Shown: positions 1 through 11,814 of the stretch, piece after piece | Layout of the letters: each line of letters starts with the position of its first letter | Position numbering within the stretch: the first letter of the stretch is position 1 | Assembly: GCA_015501055.1 (NCBI GenBank) | Contig: JADNYV010000027.1 | Span: 124,001 to 188,000, forward strand | From: Mucidula mucida | Taxonomy: Eukaryota > Basidiomycota > Agaricomycetes > Agaricales > Physalacriaceae | Length of the DNA: 64,000 bases | Reading direction: 5' to 3' | Position numbers and translations under genes: made by a program | Notes under the pieces: generated by a model | What the model was told of the DNA's origin: nothing | Seen by the model: only the letters and a program-made list of their open reading frames with translations | Databases searched by the model: none

Positions 1-606
1 CATTTTGAGGAATCCGAGCATGGGCGCCTTTGTACAGCTCTCACAACCACAAGTACCGGGTCTCCCGAACCGCCCACTACTGCAGAGCGACCTGCCATGC
101 AAGCTGGAGAAATAGGCATGCTTGTTAGTCTCGATACCCGACTTCATAGCGAAGGGACGACAGTTGTTCCCTTTTGTAAATGCTGGTCACTTTCTCCCAC
201 ACGTTCCCCAGATAACATGCCCGGAAGACGGTCAGATAAACTCCATTTACAAAATGCGGAACTGCTACACAACACCTCGTACGTCCGCGTACGGTCTCTC
301 CGCATGATCAGCAGCGCTCAAAGTAGATCTCATCAATTTCTAGGCCACAAATTTCTCTACAATAATCACTGCGTTTTGTATGGCGACATCAGACTGAGAA
401 TGAGTAACCTCACAAGCCGTTTTGATGATGAGGGCCACCACTTGAACGACATGGATCTCCTCTGGCCTGGACAATCCTGCGGAATTGAGGCAATATTATT
501 CGGACGCACCGGCACGCCGCCTTTCATGGTAAACGATCTGCTTGTAAGTATCGGTAAGGTACTGAGAGTCCAATCACACTTCATTGTGCCCCTGGTGCAT
601 CGTTAA
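1..606 (+). pseudogene. FunK1-type kinase remnant, left arm outer end
   Basis: Fragments of a fungal-type protein kinase are spread over different frames. The stretch around 340-540 can be read as GHKFLYNNHCVLYGDI, then NDMD, then GRTGTPPFMV. These correspond to GHKWLYDNPRILHRDI, NDMDLSS and RRTGTPPFMA of the intact kinases in this window. The catalytic HRD triplet is replaced by YGD, and stops and frame changes interrupt the rest. The ORF from 97 is not a gene in its own right. A related copy with the same YGD change is at 24420-25433, and the inverted partner is at about 20690-21190. Confidence 0.6.
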
Positions 607-620
607 ACCTCGTCAGCCAC

Positions 621-1145
621 CATGGAGGCTCAACCGACTCACAAAGGAAGCTGCTTCTGTGGCCAGACCTCTTGGAAAATTGTGGGCATGACTATCCTTA
701 GCGCCTACCGTCATTGTAGTCTCTGTCGACGCATAACCTGTGGGTGGTACCTCCTCTAGTCCGAGTCGGCGCATCTGATGTTGATCACTAGTTCTTGACA
801 GCTTCTGCATTTATCCATACGATGCATTTTCCGGACAGCTCGTTCTCCTGCACCCATGGTCCCCGTATTCGTGCCGATGTCTATAGTGTTGAAGGCAAAC
901 CCTGGAAGCGTTGTCACCGCTGACCAAACTGCGGTGCCGTTGTGGCTGCAAAAAGGGTACCTGGAGTATGGGGGCAGTCAGCTGGCGCAAGAAAAGAATG
1001 GGAAGATTAAGGATTGGGACTGTGTCAAGCCTACGGCGCATATCTTCTACGGCACCAGGATGCTAGATATTGATGCGTATTTCTCTTACCGACGCGTCTC
1101 TCGATCAACTCGGCAGATGGGACGGGTACGAGAACAAGTCTAATA
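621..1145 (+). pseudogene. GFA (CENP-V/GFA) domain protein, pseudogene, left copy
   Basis: Starting at ATG 621 the frame reads MEAQPTHKGSCFCGQ and then AYRHCSLCRRITC. This is the Zn-binding start of the glutathione-dependent formaldehyde-activating (GFA) family, with CxC and CxxC motifs. Downstream pieces fit the family: FIHTMHFPDSSFS, VEGKPWKRCHR, NCGAVVA, DWDCVKPTAHIFYGTRMLD and GRWDGYENKSNRI. They lie in different frames. A TGA stands where the family has Cys (CHR-stop-PNCG), and there is at least one frameshift near 950. An intron may explain part of the change near 740-790, but the TGA cannot be spliced out without losing the metal ligand region. The right-arm copy shares the same TGA. 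Confidence 0.72.
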
Positions 1146-1489
1146 GAATTGGTTAGTATTTGGTAAGTGCCTTGATCATATTTATGTTTTTGTGCGCCCC
1201 TAACGCAGTTTACAGGTCATCAATGGCGTCGAAATACGCGTACAAATCACTGTGTGGCGGAATTTATAATGATTGAGGATTCGGAGTGAACTTCGCGGTT
1301 TTGGTATGCCTTCCTGGGTTAATAGGTTTTTTTTTACAGCATTCAATTTACAGAAACCAACACTGTCGCAAACTGGAAGACTATGAGATCACGTTACCGC
1401 AGACACGGAACAGTGGTAATGTCACAGCCTGAGTGTTCCTTTACCTCTTACCTTCACGCCGCGACATATACAACCCGTCGACTCAGAAC

Positions 1490-2781
1490 ATGGCAGAACT
1501 TTTGGAAGAAGCGACACACGTCCACGAATCGTTGAAAGGCATAACACTCACTACACTAGATGGCACCTATGCCTTGGGAGAAATGCTTTATCGTCGAGGT
1601 GACCGCTACATCGTCAGAGCACATCGAATAGCTGCACCTGAATGTCTCGACACGCCGCGTGCCGTGGTAAAACTCAGTTTACGCACGGCTTTGCCATCAC
1701 CAGAGGAGAGACTGCTTTACAAAGCGAAGAAGGTAGCGATTGATGCGGGTGGAGACACGCACTGGGTCCTGCAACACCTGCCTAATATCATTCATAACGA
1801 GGACCTACGAATCACTCCTGGTTCGACTCAAGCTCGTGTCGTGAAAATCATAGACAATGTGTTCTGCCACTGCGATCCCTGTGAAGAACGCGTTCTTCGC
1901 GATGAGGGCCCCGAGACATTGCGCATTGTCTTCATGGAAGAGTTATTCTCAATTAAGACTCTGACCACTGCCTCTGATCTTGCGCAAGTGTTTTTTGACA
2001 TTCTAAATTGTGAGTGGTCATGTTGTCGTTGATTTCATCGTGCTCATCCTCTTCCAGGCCATAAATGGTTATACGACTACTCCCGGATCTTGCACCGCGA
2101 CATCAGCATGAGTAACATCATGTACCGTTTCGACGAGCAGCGCAATGTCTGCGGGGTCTTGAACGACATGGACCTCTCCTCTGACCTGGAGGATCCTGAG
2201 GATCTGAAGACAACTTTCCTCCGACGCATTGGAACGCCGCCTTTCATGGCAATCGATCTTTTGCAAAAGCATAGCATTCAACCCGACTACATATATCGCC
2301 ACGACCTAGAATCTCTTTCCTACGTCATGTTGATTCTTACGAGTTCATAGCAGCCGAACCAAACGACGATCGGGCAGAGCGACTGGTGAAACGGTTGAAG
2401 GCTCCTCTCAGCGATTGGTTTGACCCCACTCTGAGTTGGGAGATGCTCGCGGATCAGAAGAACAGCTTCTTCACGGCTGCCAGGGGATTCAGTAGTTCAC
2501 TCCACATGAACAACATAATTTCGTCGTCGTTCCAGGGGTTTACGACCTGGATTTCGCGCCTGAAGGATGCGCTGGAAGATGGCCTGGACGCCCGCAAACG
2601 GGCTGTACGGGCGGCGGACAAAGCAATGGACAGAGGTGAGGAGCCTGCATCGTTCGCCTATGAAACTTTGGGAGGCGAATACCAGTATTCCACTTTCTTC
2701 GAAGTGATGAAAAGCTTCGAGGGCACATTGCTGAGAGCGTCTGCGAAGTATGGTGATGGCGACACTGCTATGAAACTTTAG
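1490..2781 (+). pseudogene. FunK1-type protein kinase, pseudogene, left copy
   Basis: Exon 1 (1490 to about 2008) begins MAELLEEATHVHESL and includes VVKLSLRTALPSPEER, HWVLQHLPNIIHNEDL and FMEELFSIKTL. It ends at AQVFFDILNC with a GTGAGT donor. The next exon starts at the acceptor near 2058 and gives HKWLYDYSRILHRDISMSN, NDMDLSSDLED and GTPPFMAIDLL. Compared with the intact genes, about 10 nt (cttcgctcgt) are missing near 2337. This shifts the frame and stops at 2350. The rest of the kinase tail follows in another frame (2386-2781, ending GDGDTAMKL). Its inverted partner at 18597-19900 lacks this deletion but has other lesions. It is unlikely to give an active full-length kinase. Confidence 0.82.
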
Positions 2782-3249
2782 CTTACTGCTAGTACGACTG
2801 TAACTTATGGGGCGTATCAACGTAGATGTGTCTCAACGATGTTGTCTCATATCTTCAAACTCCTTTTTTGATTCGAGCAGACTTTTCATCATACAGACCA
2901 AATTTCGCATAAGTACAGTAGGCCAAGTACCTGTGTTTACAACTCTCACGATCACGAATAGCTGGCCTGCCGTACCGCGAAATACTGTGGAAACCTTTGA
3001 CGGTTCAAGCTCTTGGGGGCTGACGAGGGATAGATTACTTCCGTTTTGGGATCCACACTCAAGGTGCGGAACTGTTATTTTGCGCCACTGTTTTTGGATG
3101 GTCTCAATCTGTCAGTGGCCGTTCCTCTGTTGTTCTGGTGAACAATGACCTTTGCGGGCATATTCCATCATTATGTAGTTCGACGCTCATTTTGTACAGG
3201 GTGTCATGCATAAGTAGCCGAGATACCATGCAATGAACAGAAGATTCAC
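2782..3249. other. Intergenic, inside left inverted-repeat arm
   Basis: This stretch separates the 3' ends of the convergent FunK1 and Nudix pseudogenes. It is matched in the right arm at about 18260-18595. No convincing coding sequence or RNA gene is visible. Confidence 0.5.
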
Positions 3250-3824
3250 TTAATTCATCCATTGCTCCGTGCTGTCGAGCCCTGACATGGCCGTCAAAGC
3301 ATTTCCGACGACCTCCTTCATCCCGTCGGTCATGGGTAGTGAATCGAGGGACTCCACGCTATCAATCCAGATGTACGCCTGATGCTCACTAGGACTCAGA
3401 GTAGGAATGGGGCGGTCGCAAGGGGCTTCCACATGAACGAGAAAATTCAACTGGCGCGCCTCTCCGCGCTTCGTGGCGTACTCGAAGCTTTGAAACTCTC
3501 CAAGAACGGCGCTGACCACCAACCCGGTCTCTTGCAACGCTTCCCGAGCAACGGTGTGGAATATAGTCGGGTCTGTAAGAGGCTCGATGTTTCCGCCGGG
3601 GAGTTCGTACATGTTGGGCAGGATGTCTTCCTCTGCGGCTCGCTGGAGCAATAAGAGCTGCGGTGGGAATTCGGGGAGGCGATCGCGACACCCACGGTGA
3701 GTCGCTTTCCGGGGTGCAACTTGCACACGTCTCGCAATGGCGCCTTAAGATGATCAAGCGCCGATGGGATGGGGAACAGTAGTAGAGCCGTTGGAGAATC
3801 CGTCTGGAGATTTTCTTGCTGCAT
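3250..3824 (-). pseudogene. Nudix hydrolase-like pseudogene, left copy
   Basis: On the minus strand the N-terminal part (ALDHLKAPLRDVCKLHPGKR then LTVGVAIAS) and the C-terminal part (PQLLLLQRAAEEDILP, PGGNIEPLTD, AREALQETGLVV, AYIWIDSVESLDSLP) are in different frames. They switch near 3680 without a normal intron. The region after PGG resembles a Nudix box, but the spacing to RE is two residues longer than canonical. The first Glu of the REUxEE core is Gln (REALQETGL); the right copy keeps Glu. The frame problem is shared with the right copy, so it predates the duplication, unless a very short unrecognised intron of about 38 nt explains it. Confidence 0.6.
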
Positions 3825-3849
3825 TTCAGACTAGATTCCTGATAATACA

Positions 3850-4400
3850 ACTCGAAGTTAGCGCCCGTTTCGATTTCTAGCGATCTGCAAGTGAATTGAA
3901 GATACCGTTTTGAGGTTCAGTCGCTTTGGGAGTTGCTGTGGGAAAAGGTTTCCACTCTGATCCTGACGCTTCGTAAAGATAATACCTGATAAGTTCTAGG
4001 AATCGAGATGAGTTCAAGGGATATCCGGCAGGCTATCAAGAACCCGTACATCACGAGCGTCAAGAGAAGCGCCCAAGGAGCAGACTGTGGGAAATGGCGT
4101 CCACTTACAGGGAGAAAACAGATTGGTCAAAACAAGAGAGGAATTGAAGTGAAGTGACCGACGACGCCACGAAAATAAGGCGGTGAGGAAAAGAAGGCGA
4201 GTGCGTCAGTACATGTATACGGCTTTCATTGACATATAAGAGGAACCTGATGAAGAGGACCAGATCATATAATTGAACGCTGCTTATACAAGTTTGTTTC
4301 AATTCGGATCACCCACTACGCTGCTTAGAGAGGAGAAAGCAAAAGAGGTAGAGCTAGGAGGAAAGGACATCGAAGTGGGTATGTAGACCTTCACTCCCTC
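3850..4400. other. Intergenic, inside left inverted-repeat arm
   Basis: Matched by 17160-17690 in the right arm. The 4105-4302 minus-strand ORF (65 codons) is conserved identically between the arms but has no recognisable features. Identity of protein here reflects recent DNA duplication rather than proven coding. No gene is called. Confidence 0.4.
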
Positions 4401-4575
4401 CTTTGTGGTCAAGAGGAGGGGTGTCATGGCCGAAGGTAACTCCAGGAATGTCCAACTTCACACACATATTGTGGCCCGAAAATGGTCCCTCATCGAGGTG
4501 GGCTATGAATTAGGTCATGGTGGTGGAGGCCTGGTCTACGTTGACTTCAACAGTCAAATGACTTTGGGACATCGT
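4400..4575 (-). repeat. Dispersed repeat, copy 1 (left arm)
   Basis: About 170 bp whose reverse strand contains the core ccaggcctccaccaccatga, then a tract around tttcgggccacaatat and a block gacacccctcctcttgacc. The same ordered blocks occur at 16960-17135, 50460-50615 and 52862-53010. The copies differ by many substitutions. No terminal repeats or coding sequence could be identified. Confidence 0.6.
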
Positions 4576-4639
4576 CGGGAAGGAAAAAAAGAAAGGTTCA
4601 AGGAGAAAGTGATCGACAAGAATTCCCGTGGCGATGTGC

Positions 4640-5520
4640 CACAAATGATCCCTTTTTGACATCGGTCCCAAGGTTGCTCCCTTACCTTCTTCCCTTACCT
4701 TCTCCTCATCCGCCTCCGGATTCTCGACCTTGTTCCGTAACCACCACCATCCTTTTCTACTCGAACCTGCTAAGTCTTCTTCGCTTTAACCACATTGTCT
4801 TTGCGCGCGTCGTGCCCCCCAACGTCTTAAGGCTCGCCAGCCCCACGCTAGGTTGATGATCGCATCCACACGCTTGCAGATATTTCCGCGGAGGCTCCCG
4901 ACTCCCAAAATATCATCGACGACCATTGCGACGTATTCCTACTCGACACGTCTTGATCTCGCCCCCTTTTACTAATCCACAGAAGTCTATTGTCGATATT
5001 CTTTTCGAGTTTGTGGGTCTTCACGAGCGAGTTTGCTTCCTAAATCCATTCTCTAGCGTTGTTTCACTGCACACATATTGAACATCCCAGTGCACGTCGC
5101 ATTGTTCCTGGAGAAGAACCAGTCCTTAAGCCTCCCGCTCCGCGTTCGGTGTTTTTTTACTTTTGGTTCGAACTCGGAGTGCACCTATCTTCATTACTCG
5201 TCGTTATCGAAAGGACTACAGAACGGACCTGCGAATCCTCCAGCAGCTTGCAGAAACAGTCAGTTTCCACTGCTGCAAGTTCGTATCCTCCATCAAGGAA
5301 CAGAGGACTGCACCTAGAGGCGTCGATATCAGTGATGACTACCACAATCCGGAATATTGGCCAATCAGTACAAACTGCGCCACATTGTGAACATAATTCC
5401 ACCAAATAAAGATTCACCATTGTAGAGAGTTATCGACATATGCCTATAGTACAGTTTTTGTTAACCCTAGGATATATCGCTCTTACCTTTTATCTATAGA
5501 CTAGAAATCGGTTGAAGGAA
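4640..5520. other. Gene-poor stretch between repeat arm and P450 3' end
   Basis: Several overlapping short ORFs are present in both strands, but none has recognisable motifs, consistent splice sites or a conserved start context. Pyrimidine-rich runs occur around 4680-4760. I see no gene. Confidence 0.4.
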
Positions 5521-5527
5521 CACTGTA

Positions 5528-7482
5528 CTACATTCGTTCGCGTATACTCGCTCGGAGAGGTCGTCCCCGCCAAACAGGCACACTATGAAAGCGGAAATCC
5601 ATGTCTTCCTCACTATATGCAGAATGAGCAGCAGCCCATCCAAAAACCAAAAAATCAAACTGACCTAGTCTCAAACAACTCCATATCAAGCTTCCGGAAT
5701 AGATGTGCGAACATCAGATACAACTCGCACCATGCCAGGCTTGAACAGGGGTCAATCCTGCAAAAACAATGAATGAATGAAAGTTGAACACACTTGACGC
5801 CGATACAGCTCCGCGGCCCTCTCGAAAAGACAATGAGATATCTCTCCAGCGACCTCGAATCAGGCTGCGTCCACCGCTCCGGTTTAAAAACGTCCGGTTC
5901 CGGAAAGAGAGTATGGTTCTTCAGCACGAACAAGGGTGCTTGGCCGACGACGACCTGGAAAGAGATCGAAGTTAGCCTTGGGTGATGGACAGGCAGAGTG
6001 AGCATACACCAGGCGGGAGAACATTGCCCTCGATCTCGACGACGCCGTTGATGACGACCCGGGGCAGTGGAACGAGCACGCCCATGCTCAAGCGCAGACT
6101 CTCCTTGATGACGCCTGTCTGTAAATGGCGGTGAGCACAGGCGGTAGTATGACCATAACACCAAATTCACTCACGAGATACGGCAGCTTCTCCGCCATCT
6201 CGTACGTGAACGGCGTGTCCCTGTCGGGCCACGCAGCGTCCAACTCGGCTTGCAGAGCTTTTTTTACAGAGGGAGTGTTTAGGACGTGGAAGAAGCCTAT
6301 AGTCATGGCATTACTGGTGGTGTCTGTCCCCGCGACAAGAAAACTCTGAGCCTGCCAGGTTTCACATGATTAGTTGATTGAGCATCTCTCCAATTGACTC
6401 TGCACATAACGTACTTCTTGGAGCAACGACACCTTCGACGGTACCTTTGTCAATTCGGGCGTGACAAGCCGGTGATATATCGTCTCATGCTCAACAGCAT
6501 TCAACGAGTCCGGATTCTTCAAAACGCCGTCAATCTGCAGACCCAGAAAGTTGCGGAGCTGGACTACGCCAGCGATGGCCGGGTTCAACAGCTCGGTAAT
6601 TGCTGCGGGCAGTTTGTTCAGATAATTCAGAAACGGGAAGTGTTTCGCGATTGTGACGATTGGCATGACCGCTTCCATGCTAGAGAGAATGGGATGGTCA
6701 AAGTCGGGCGTGGAAAGACCGTTGAAGCTATGTGCGTAGCAGTACGTCGTTATGATATCCATAGTCACTGCACGGAGCCCTTTGAAGAGATTGGCGGGTC
6801 GTCCGGGGGCAGCATACTCTCCGATGAGCTTGTCGATGAGGACGTCAACCTTTCGAGCGCGTCAGTAGCGGTGGCGACATAACATATATGCCACACCTTG
6901 TCCTGGACCATGTATTCGAGTTTGAGAATAGCGCTGCGCGAGAAGAGAGGGTTCAATATGTTTCGTCTCTTCCTGTGAGTTTGAGGGTCGATCATCCCGA
7001 AGGAAGACTCCGCCGCGTCAAAGCCTCCATAGAACCCGTCGTCTTTGGTAAATCGCGTGTGGGAGGGGTAGATGGAGAAGTATGCCTCCGGATTGCTGAA
7101 GTGAAGCTATGGAGGCTGTCGGTACTCATAGTCTCATCTCAAGAGTTTTGAACATACCTCGTTAGGCAGGATACGAATGACGGGGCCTACAAACATTGAC
7201 AGAGGTAAGAATCTCGGTTTGCTCTGAGAACGATTTCGGCATACCGTATTGCTCATGGAGTTCCTGCATGTGATGCATGAAACCTCCATCGAAGACAATG
7301 TCGTAGTATCCTTGGTAAAAGTATGTTACTGCGGCTAGTTTGGGACCAGGATACGAGCTCAGAGGGTGGAAGTATAGACGCGTTATCACAAGGTAGAACA
7401 GGCGGAGGACGAGGAGACTCGCGGCGAGTTCAACATAAGATCGTTCGAGGACGAAATTGATCGTCTGGGATTGAGAAGCCAT
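5528..7482 (-). CDS. Cytochrome P450 monooxygenase
   Basis: Multi-exon E-class microsomal P450 of about 500 aa. The start at 7482 (MASQSQTINFVLERSY) is followed by a hydrophobic anchor (LAASLLVLRLFYLVITRLYF) and the PGPK hinge. Further exons give PVIRILPNE, LHFSNPEAYFSIYPTH, a block ending YMVQDK, and a long exon TMDIITTYCYAHSF...SLLQE. The I-helix motif is AGTDTT, the K-helix ExxR is KESLR, the PERF-like motif is FKPERW, and the haem loop is FSRGPRSCIG. The last exon continues ETSEEDMDFRFHSVPVWRG to a TAG at 5528-5530. All catalytic signatures are intact. Introns are short with GT...AG ends. Substrate cannot be read from sequence; the questin-oxidase-like gene 6 kb away suggests possible secondary metabolism, but this is inference. 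Confidence 0.93.
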
Positions 7483-7753
7483 ATGGGGGGCCCGGGCAAG
7501 AATCAACATCACGTCGGTCTTCGTGTGTTTCAATGCCCACAGACCAAGAGTTCTGATGGAAAGTAAAGGGTCAGTATGAGGGTGAGTGCTACGTGAGTCC
7601 ACTTCCAGGTGGGTAACAGCGCGGACGCAAGGTCTGGAGTGAAAAGGTCTGATGAAGGATGCGCATCGGAGGATTGAGTGATTCAGGTTTCGGCACTTGT
7701 CCAGTCTCACTTAAGCAGATACACTCGTGCCGCAGTCAACTTCAATTCACTGA

Positions 7754-8248
7754 TCAAGTCCTTCTGCTACCAGAAATGAGGTGGGCAAGGGAGGCGAGTT
7801 CAGTGTCAGGCACGTACTTGATCCAACGGTAAGTATCCTCGCCCTTGATCTTTATATACACTTGGGAAGTCGGAAAGTTTGAATCAGCGTTCCTGGGTGA
7901 AGCGGTGACAGCACGCTGGAGTCGTTGAAGAGCGTTCCTCGTGCTTTCTCCCAAGTCAAGCGATATCCGTAGGAGGCCCGGTGGCAGTATTGACTCTGAT
8001 TGTCCGCTTCATCTAATGGGTGGGTCCTTTGAAGGATCTCCAGCTGAGATTGATGAATATGGCGCGCTAAGACCCGATACGGCTTATTGGACACATTCTG
8101 GGTATGCATCGAGGAGCATGCAAGCGCTGCGTCGTATGTAGCATGGTCGTCATTGTTGAAAATGAGGATGCTCTCGGATTTTGTACATTGGGTACAGCCA
8201 CCTGAAGCGCACAAGCCTTGGAAATGGTTAGAGATGGTGGACATAATA
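7754..8248 (-). CDS. Hypothetical small protein, uncertain exon structure
   Basis: Upstream of the P450, on the same strand, two reading frames have coding-like composition. One begins MSTISNHFQGLCASGGC near 8244 and runs through HIHQSQLEILQRTHPLDEAD. The other ends in YIKIKGEDTYRWIKYVPDTE and LASLAHLISGS at about 7754. They switch frame near 8000, where a splice acceptor (aatcag) is possible but no clear donor was found. No known domain is recognised. It could be a decayed gene or 5' sequence of no function. Confidence 0.3.
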
Positions 8249-8289
8249 GACTCGCAATATTTATGCACGCGACGCGACTAGCCAAGGTC

Positions 8290-9790
8290 CTAGTCTGTTT
8301 TTGGTTGCCAACCTGATGTAGAAGCTGGCTGGTGGTTGCCGGGACCACGTGTTCTCACGTGCCATCAAATTTGGCGCGTAGATGGTCGAAGCCACCTAAT
8401 TTGCGCGCCATGAGTCTAAACCACCGCTCTCGGGTTCCGCCAATGCCGTACGCTAAGCGCTTTGCGCTGCCGTCTGGTTGAATATGTATCGCAGTCCCGC
8501 TGGTACCGTACACTTCGCGCTGCCATCTGGCTGGGTTTGTATTATTTGCATATGCCTATCTGTGTCGATACCGCCTTCAAGCGCGTTGTTGAGGGACATG
8601 GTTCCCTGTTTTCTCTGACCTGACCAGTCTTTGTCTAGCCAACAAATATTTTGTGAACACCATTGCTGCTGTCCTCGAAAAGATTCTAGGTTTGCAACTG
8701 TATAGGCTTATGTCATCTTTTGTTGGTTCTTGCCGTCCTTCACCGCTGTGCATGCACTGCGACAGCGATTCCTTTCCTTGTAGTTAGTTCCTCACGTATG
8801 TCCTTGTTTTACCACGTCTTAATGTCATCTAATGGGGGTAGCATGTTGTGGGATGAGGTGGTAACAAGGGCAGTGTAGTTTAGCACACTACATATTGCCT
8901 GTACTTACTGTGCCGCCGGTGTTCCTCTGTGGGACCGTGCCGTGTATTAATTTCCTTCCTTCCTTCCTTCCGCTTGGTGGCCGTGTACGCGCCATATCCG
9001 TCATCACAAAGAGGGCATGGACTGAAGACCTGTGAATGCATATGCCAATAGTAATGGGTGATGACGCTGGATGACAGTCACTGTGCACCTTCGTTAGTTT
9101 TGCGCTTACCATCTATGAGGCCAATTCGCGGTTTTGCTCTAGCATGACATATCAAGCTAGAGGCTCGTGAACGGCCGAATCTGACTCTCAAGTACCGTTT
9201 GATGTTTGACTATCTAAGATTTACCACTGCATCAAAAGCAAGGATATGTTAAGTGTGGGGCAGTATGCTTGCATGCCAAAGGCTCGAGTCTTTCTACTTC
9301 TGGGAGCCTGAACCTTTCATCTCAGCCATTCATCTTAGTGATCTCACCATCTACGCTGTTATTCCCTAACAATGCTTAATTCATAGTAGGTAGCTTCTAG
9401 CCATGGCCATGGTTTTGAGACCCACAGACAGCCATCCTTGATGCGAAGATTTGAGTAAGCACACAATTCAAATAACTGTTGGATAACTGCATTGTTCTGG
9501 CAGTTGAACGGCGACAAACATTCGCTGAAGTTTGTTTGACTACGCGGAGATTGTCTTGATTCTAACCTCAAGCTGAGATGTCATATGGTCAAGTTCTGGC
9601 CAAAAAGATGGCTGATTTTCAGTCTAAGTGCAAGGGCTTTGCCGAGTCCTGACGCGAGTCGGCACTTCACGACTTGATTTTCCGGCGACCAATAGAAAAT
9701 ACGTCAGGGACCGGTGTTCGGACCGGACTAAATCAGGACACATTGTCTCATTGGGATGTTCTCTGTATACGCCCAGCCACGACGCCGACA
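8290..9790. other. Long intergenic region with a CTTC microsatellite
   Basis: About 1.5 kb between the P450 side and the ING gene. A short tract of cttc units lies at about 8948-8972. The scattered small ORFs have no recognisable features. The last few hundred bases presumably include the ING promoter; no specific motif is called. Confidence 0.5.
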
Positions 9791-9793
9791 ACG

Positions 9794-11258
9794 ATGCCGC
9801 CATCATCTCGAACAGCGACGGCCAACGCAGCTGCAAGTAGCACCGCCGCTGCCTTTACCCTTTCCTTGCTGTCCGAATACAGCCATACCCTCGACTCATT
9901 ACCACTAGACCTTTCGCGCAACTTTGCAGACCTTCGCGAGCTCGACGCCGTGCTGTCGTCGCAGATGTCGGCAATAACGACGAAAATACACGACCTCACC
10001 AAGAAGATCGAGGACGGCGTCGTCTCCAAGGAGGAGCGCCTATGGCAGCTGACGGAGATTGGTGAAGAAGCAAAGGGCCTCAAATTGGGGCAAGAGGACA
10101 AAATTCGGGTCGCCTGCCTCGCAGCAGACAACGTCAGATCCCACATGAACCATCTCCGTACCCTCGCAGAGCAGATACCAGGCTTTGATGCTGCCGTGCT
10201 CAATCGGCAGACCACCTACCCCCATGTCGCCACCAAAACCTTCTTTCCCGTAGCCTCGCTCGAGGGCGGCAGGCGCCGTCGCGGCCACCAGGGTTCCCTC
10301 TTGGTAGGCTCCGCAGATCCGAGCCCCGTCAAGCGCAAACGGGCTCCAAAGGAGGACGATGGCGGCTCTCCGCGGAAAGAACGGGTCATTGAGGCGCCTG
10401 CAGCCAAAGCACGGAACGGCGGACGCGCACGCAGGTGTGTTTCCCATTTCTTTTCCACTAAAAACATATTTTGAACGTTGCCCAGGATCGATCGTGCCGG
10501 TTCTCCCACTGAATCAGTCCTGTCTGTCACCTCGCATGCACCGGCGCCTATTACCAGCCAGAGCCGGACTGCGGGTAGCTCGCGCACAAACGGCAACGGA
10601 AACAGCCACAGCGGCAACAGACGCTCAAGAAACACGACAGGCAGTCATCGAGGCGCCTCGCCGCAGGAGCACTACGCGAATGGAGCCTCGTTCGACCCCC
10701 CAAGGCGCGAAGTCTTCAATGTTCCTCCATCCACGTCCCACCCTTCCCTACCATTGCCCCAGTATCATCCCAACGGCCACGTCTTTGATACCCATATGCC
10801 AGTTGTTCCATTGTCAGGACCTGCCAGCGGCGGTGACTGGCCCATGCCGCGGCAGTTGGAGGGTCCGGGTATGCCAGTAGCGCGCGCTTTTGCAGATCCC
10901 GGTCTGTCGATCAGCAACGTTGGAAATTCCAGCTCTCATTCTGCCAACGATCCTACCGCAGAGACGGAAGAGCCTATAGAGGAAGACAAGAAATATTGCA
11001 CTTGTTTTGGCGCGGGTATTGGCGACATGGTGGGTTGCGATGGACTGGATTGTCCGAGGGAATGGGTAAGCCATTTGCTTCCAAGTCTTCCAGCTATGCT
11101 CATCTCGCTTGTAGTTCCATATATCCTGTGTTGGCCTGAACCATATTCCTGATGGCAAATGGTATTGTGAAGAGTGCAATGCGAAGCGGAGTACCTCGCG
11201 GCGCGGCGGTCGAGGCGGTCGACGACGCGTCGCAAATGGTAGAGTCCCTCGGGGATAG
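9794..11258 (+). CDS. ING-family chromatin reader (ING N-domain plus PHD finger)
   Basis: Three exons close exactly: 9794-10434, 10486-11065 and 11115-11258, giving 454 aa. The start is ATG 9794 (MPPSSRTATANAA). Residues about 20-140 form the helical ING domain (LSEYSHTLDSLPLDLSRNFA ... LAEQIPGFD). A basic, Ser/Pro-rich linker with nuclear-localisation-like PVKRKRAPK follows. The C-terminal PHD finger is split by intron 2 and keeps the Cys4-His-Cys3 pattern (YCTCFGAG, GCDGLDCPREW, FHISCVGL, KWYCEEC). A basic RGGRGGRRRV tail ends the protein. In fungi such proteins are subunits of histone acetyltransferase or deacetylase complexes and read H3K4me3; complex assignment (Yng1, Yng2 or Pho23 type) cannot be decided here. 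Confidence 0.95.
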
Positions 11259-11743
11259 TCTTTTGCTCATATTTATGTCTCTCATGCTCTTGTATCTCAT
11301 AGTGTGCATGTACCAGTATACCTGATCAAATTGATCTCCGAGATTTGTTTTGACATCCTCGGTCAAGACGCCGAAATGATGGTCAGATTTCAACTTTGAG
11401 TAGATTCAGTAGGAGCACATCCAGAGCGCCACGCTGCTCAGCGCTCAGTGTTCAGTGTCCACTGGTTAGCATGCCACAATAAAATCTGCGTTTTGATGCA
11501 CCGCGGGATTCACGAATCACGAAAACCTAGGAGGAGGGCTCAAAATTTTAATACTGTAACAATTTCAAAACGGCTGCCTCCAGGGGGTCGATATCGGTAC
11601 CGTTAGTAGCACCCGGTTCCCCGGGAGGTCAACTGCGCCACAGTCCACTTTGGAGTCTAGTTTGACGTTGAGTCTTGCCAAGTCACAAGTGACTGAAAAC
11701 TTTAGTCGGCAGAAAAAATGAAGTCCACGTAAAATGGTACATT
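11259..11743. other. Intergenic between ING gene and tRNA
   Basis: Contains the 3' region of the ING gene. I see no further gene. Confidence 0.5.
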
Positions 11744-11814
11744 ACACCGAAGGGGAGTCGAACCCCTGCCGCTTGCTTGGAAGGCAAGCATGATAACCGC
11801 TTCACCATCGGTGT
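11744..11814 (-). tRNA. tRNA-Gly (anticodon UCC)
   Basis: Read on the minus strand, the 71-nt sequence folds as a tRNA. The acceptor stem pairs ACACCGA with TCGGTGT. The anticodon arm is CTTGC-CTTCCAA-GCAAG with anticodon TCC. The T arm is GGGG-TTCGACT-CCCC. No intron is visible. The first base is A, paired with T at the end of the stem, where nuclear tRNA-Gly usually begins with G. Confidence 0.92.

Larger units (their letters stand above)
1..4635. repeat. Left arm of long inverted repeat (continues beyond window start)
   Basis: This arm is the reverse complement of about 16893-21190. The same genes occur in the same order with opposite strand: FunK1 remnant, GFA pseudogene, FunK1 pseudogene, Nudix pseudogene, dispersed repeat. 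The 65-codon stretch at 4105-4302 (-) is identical at protein level to 17223-17420 (+). The sum of paired coordinates drifts from about 21188 at the outer end to 21525 at the inner end, so indels have accumulated. Homology stops near 4635 on the inner side. At base 1 it is still present, so the outer boundary lies outside the window. Confidence 0.9.

Noticed and set aside
4105..4302. 65-codon ORF identical in both inverted-repeat arms as a conserved gene
   Set aside because: Identity follows from the recent duplication. No start context, domain or homologous intact gene is visible.
10040..10635. Minus-strand ORFs opposite the ING gene
   Set aside because: The ING/PHD reading on the plus strand is certain and its introns close; the antisense ORFs have no motifs.
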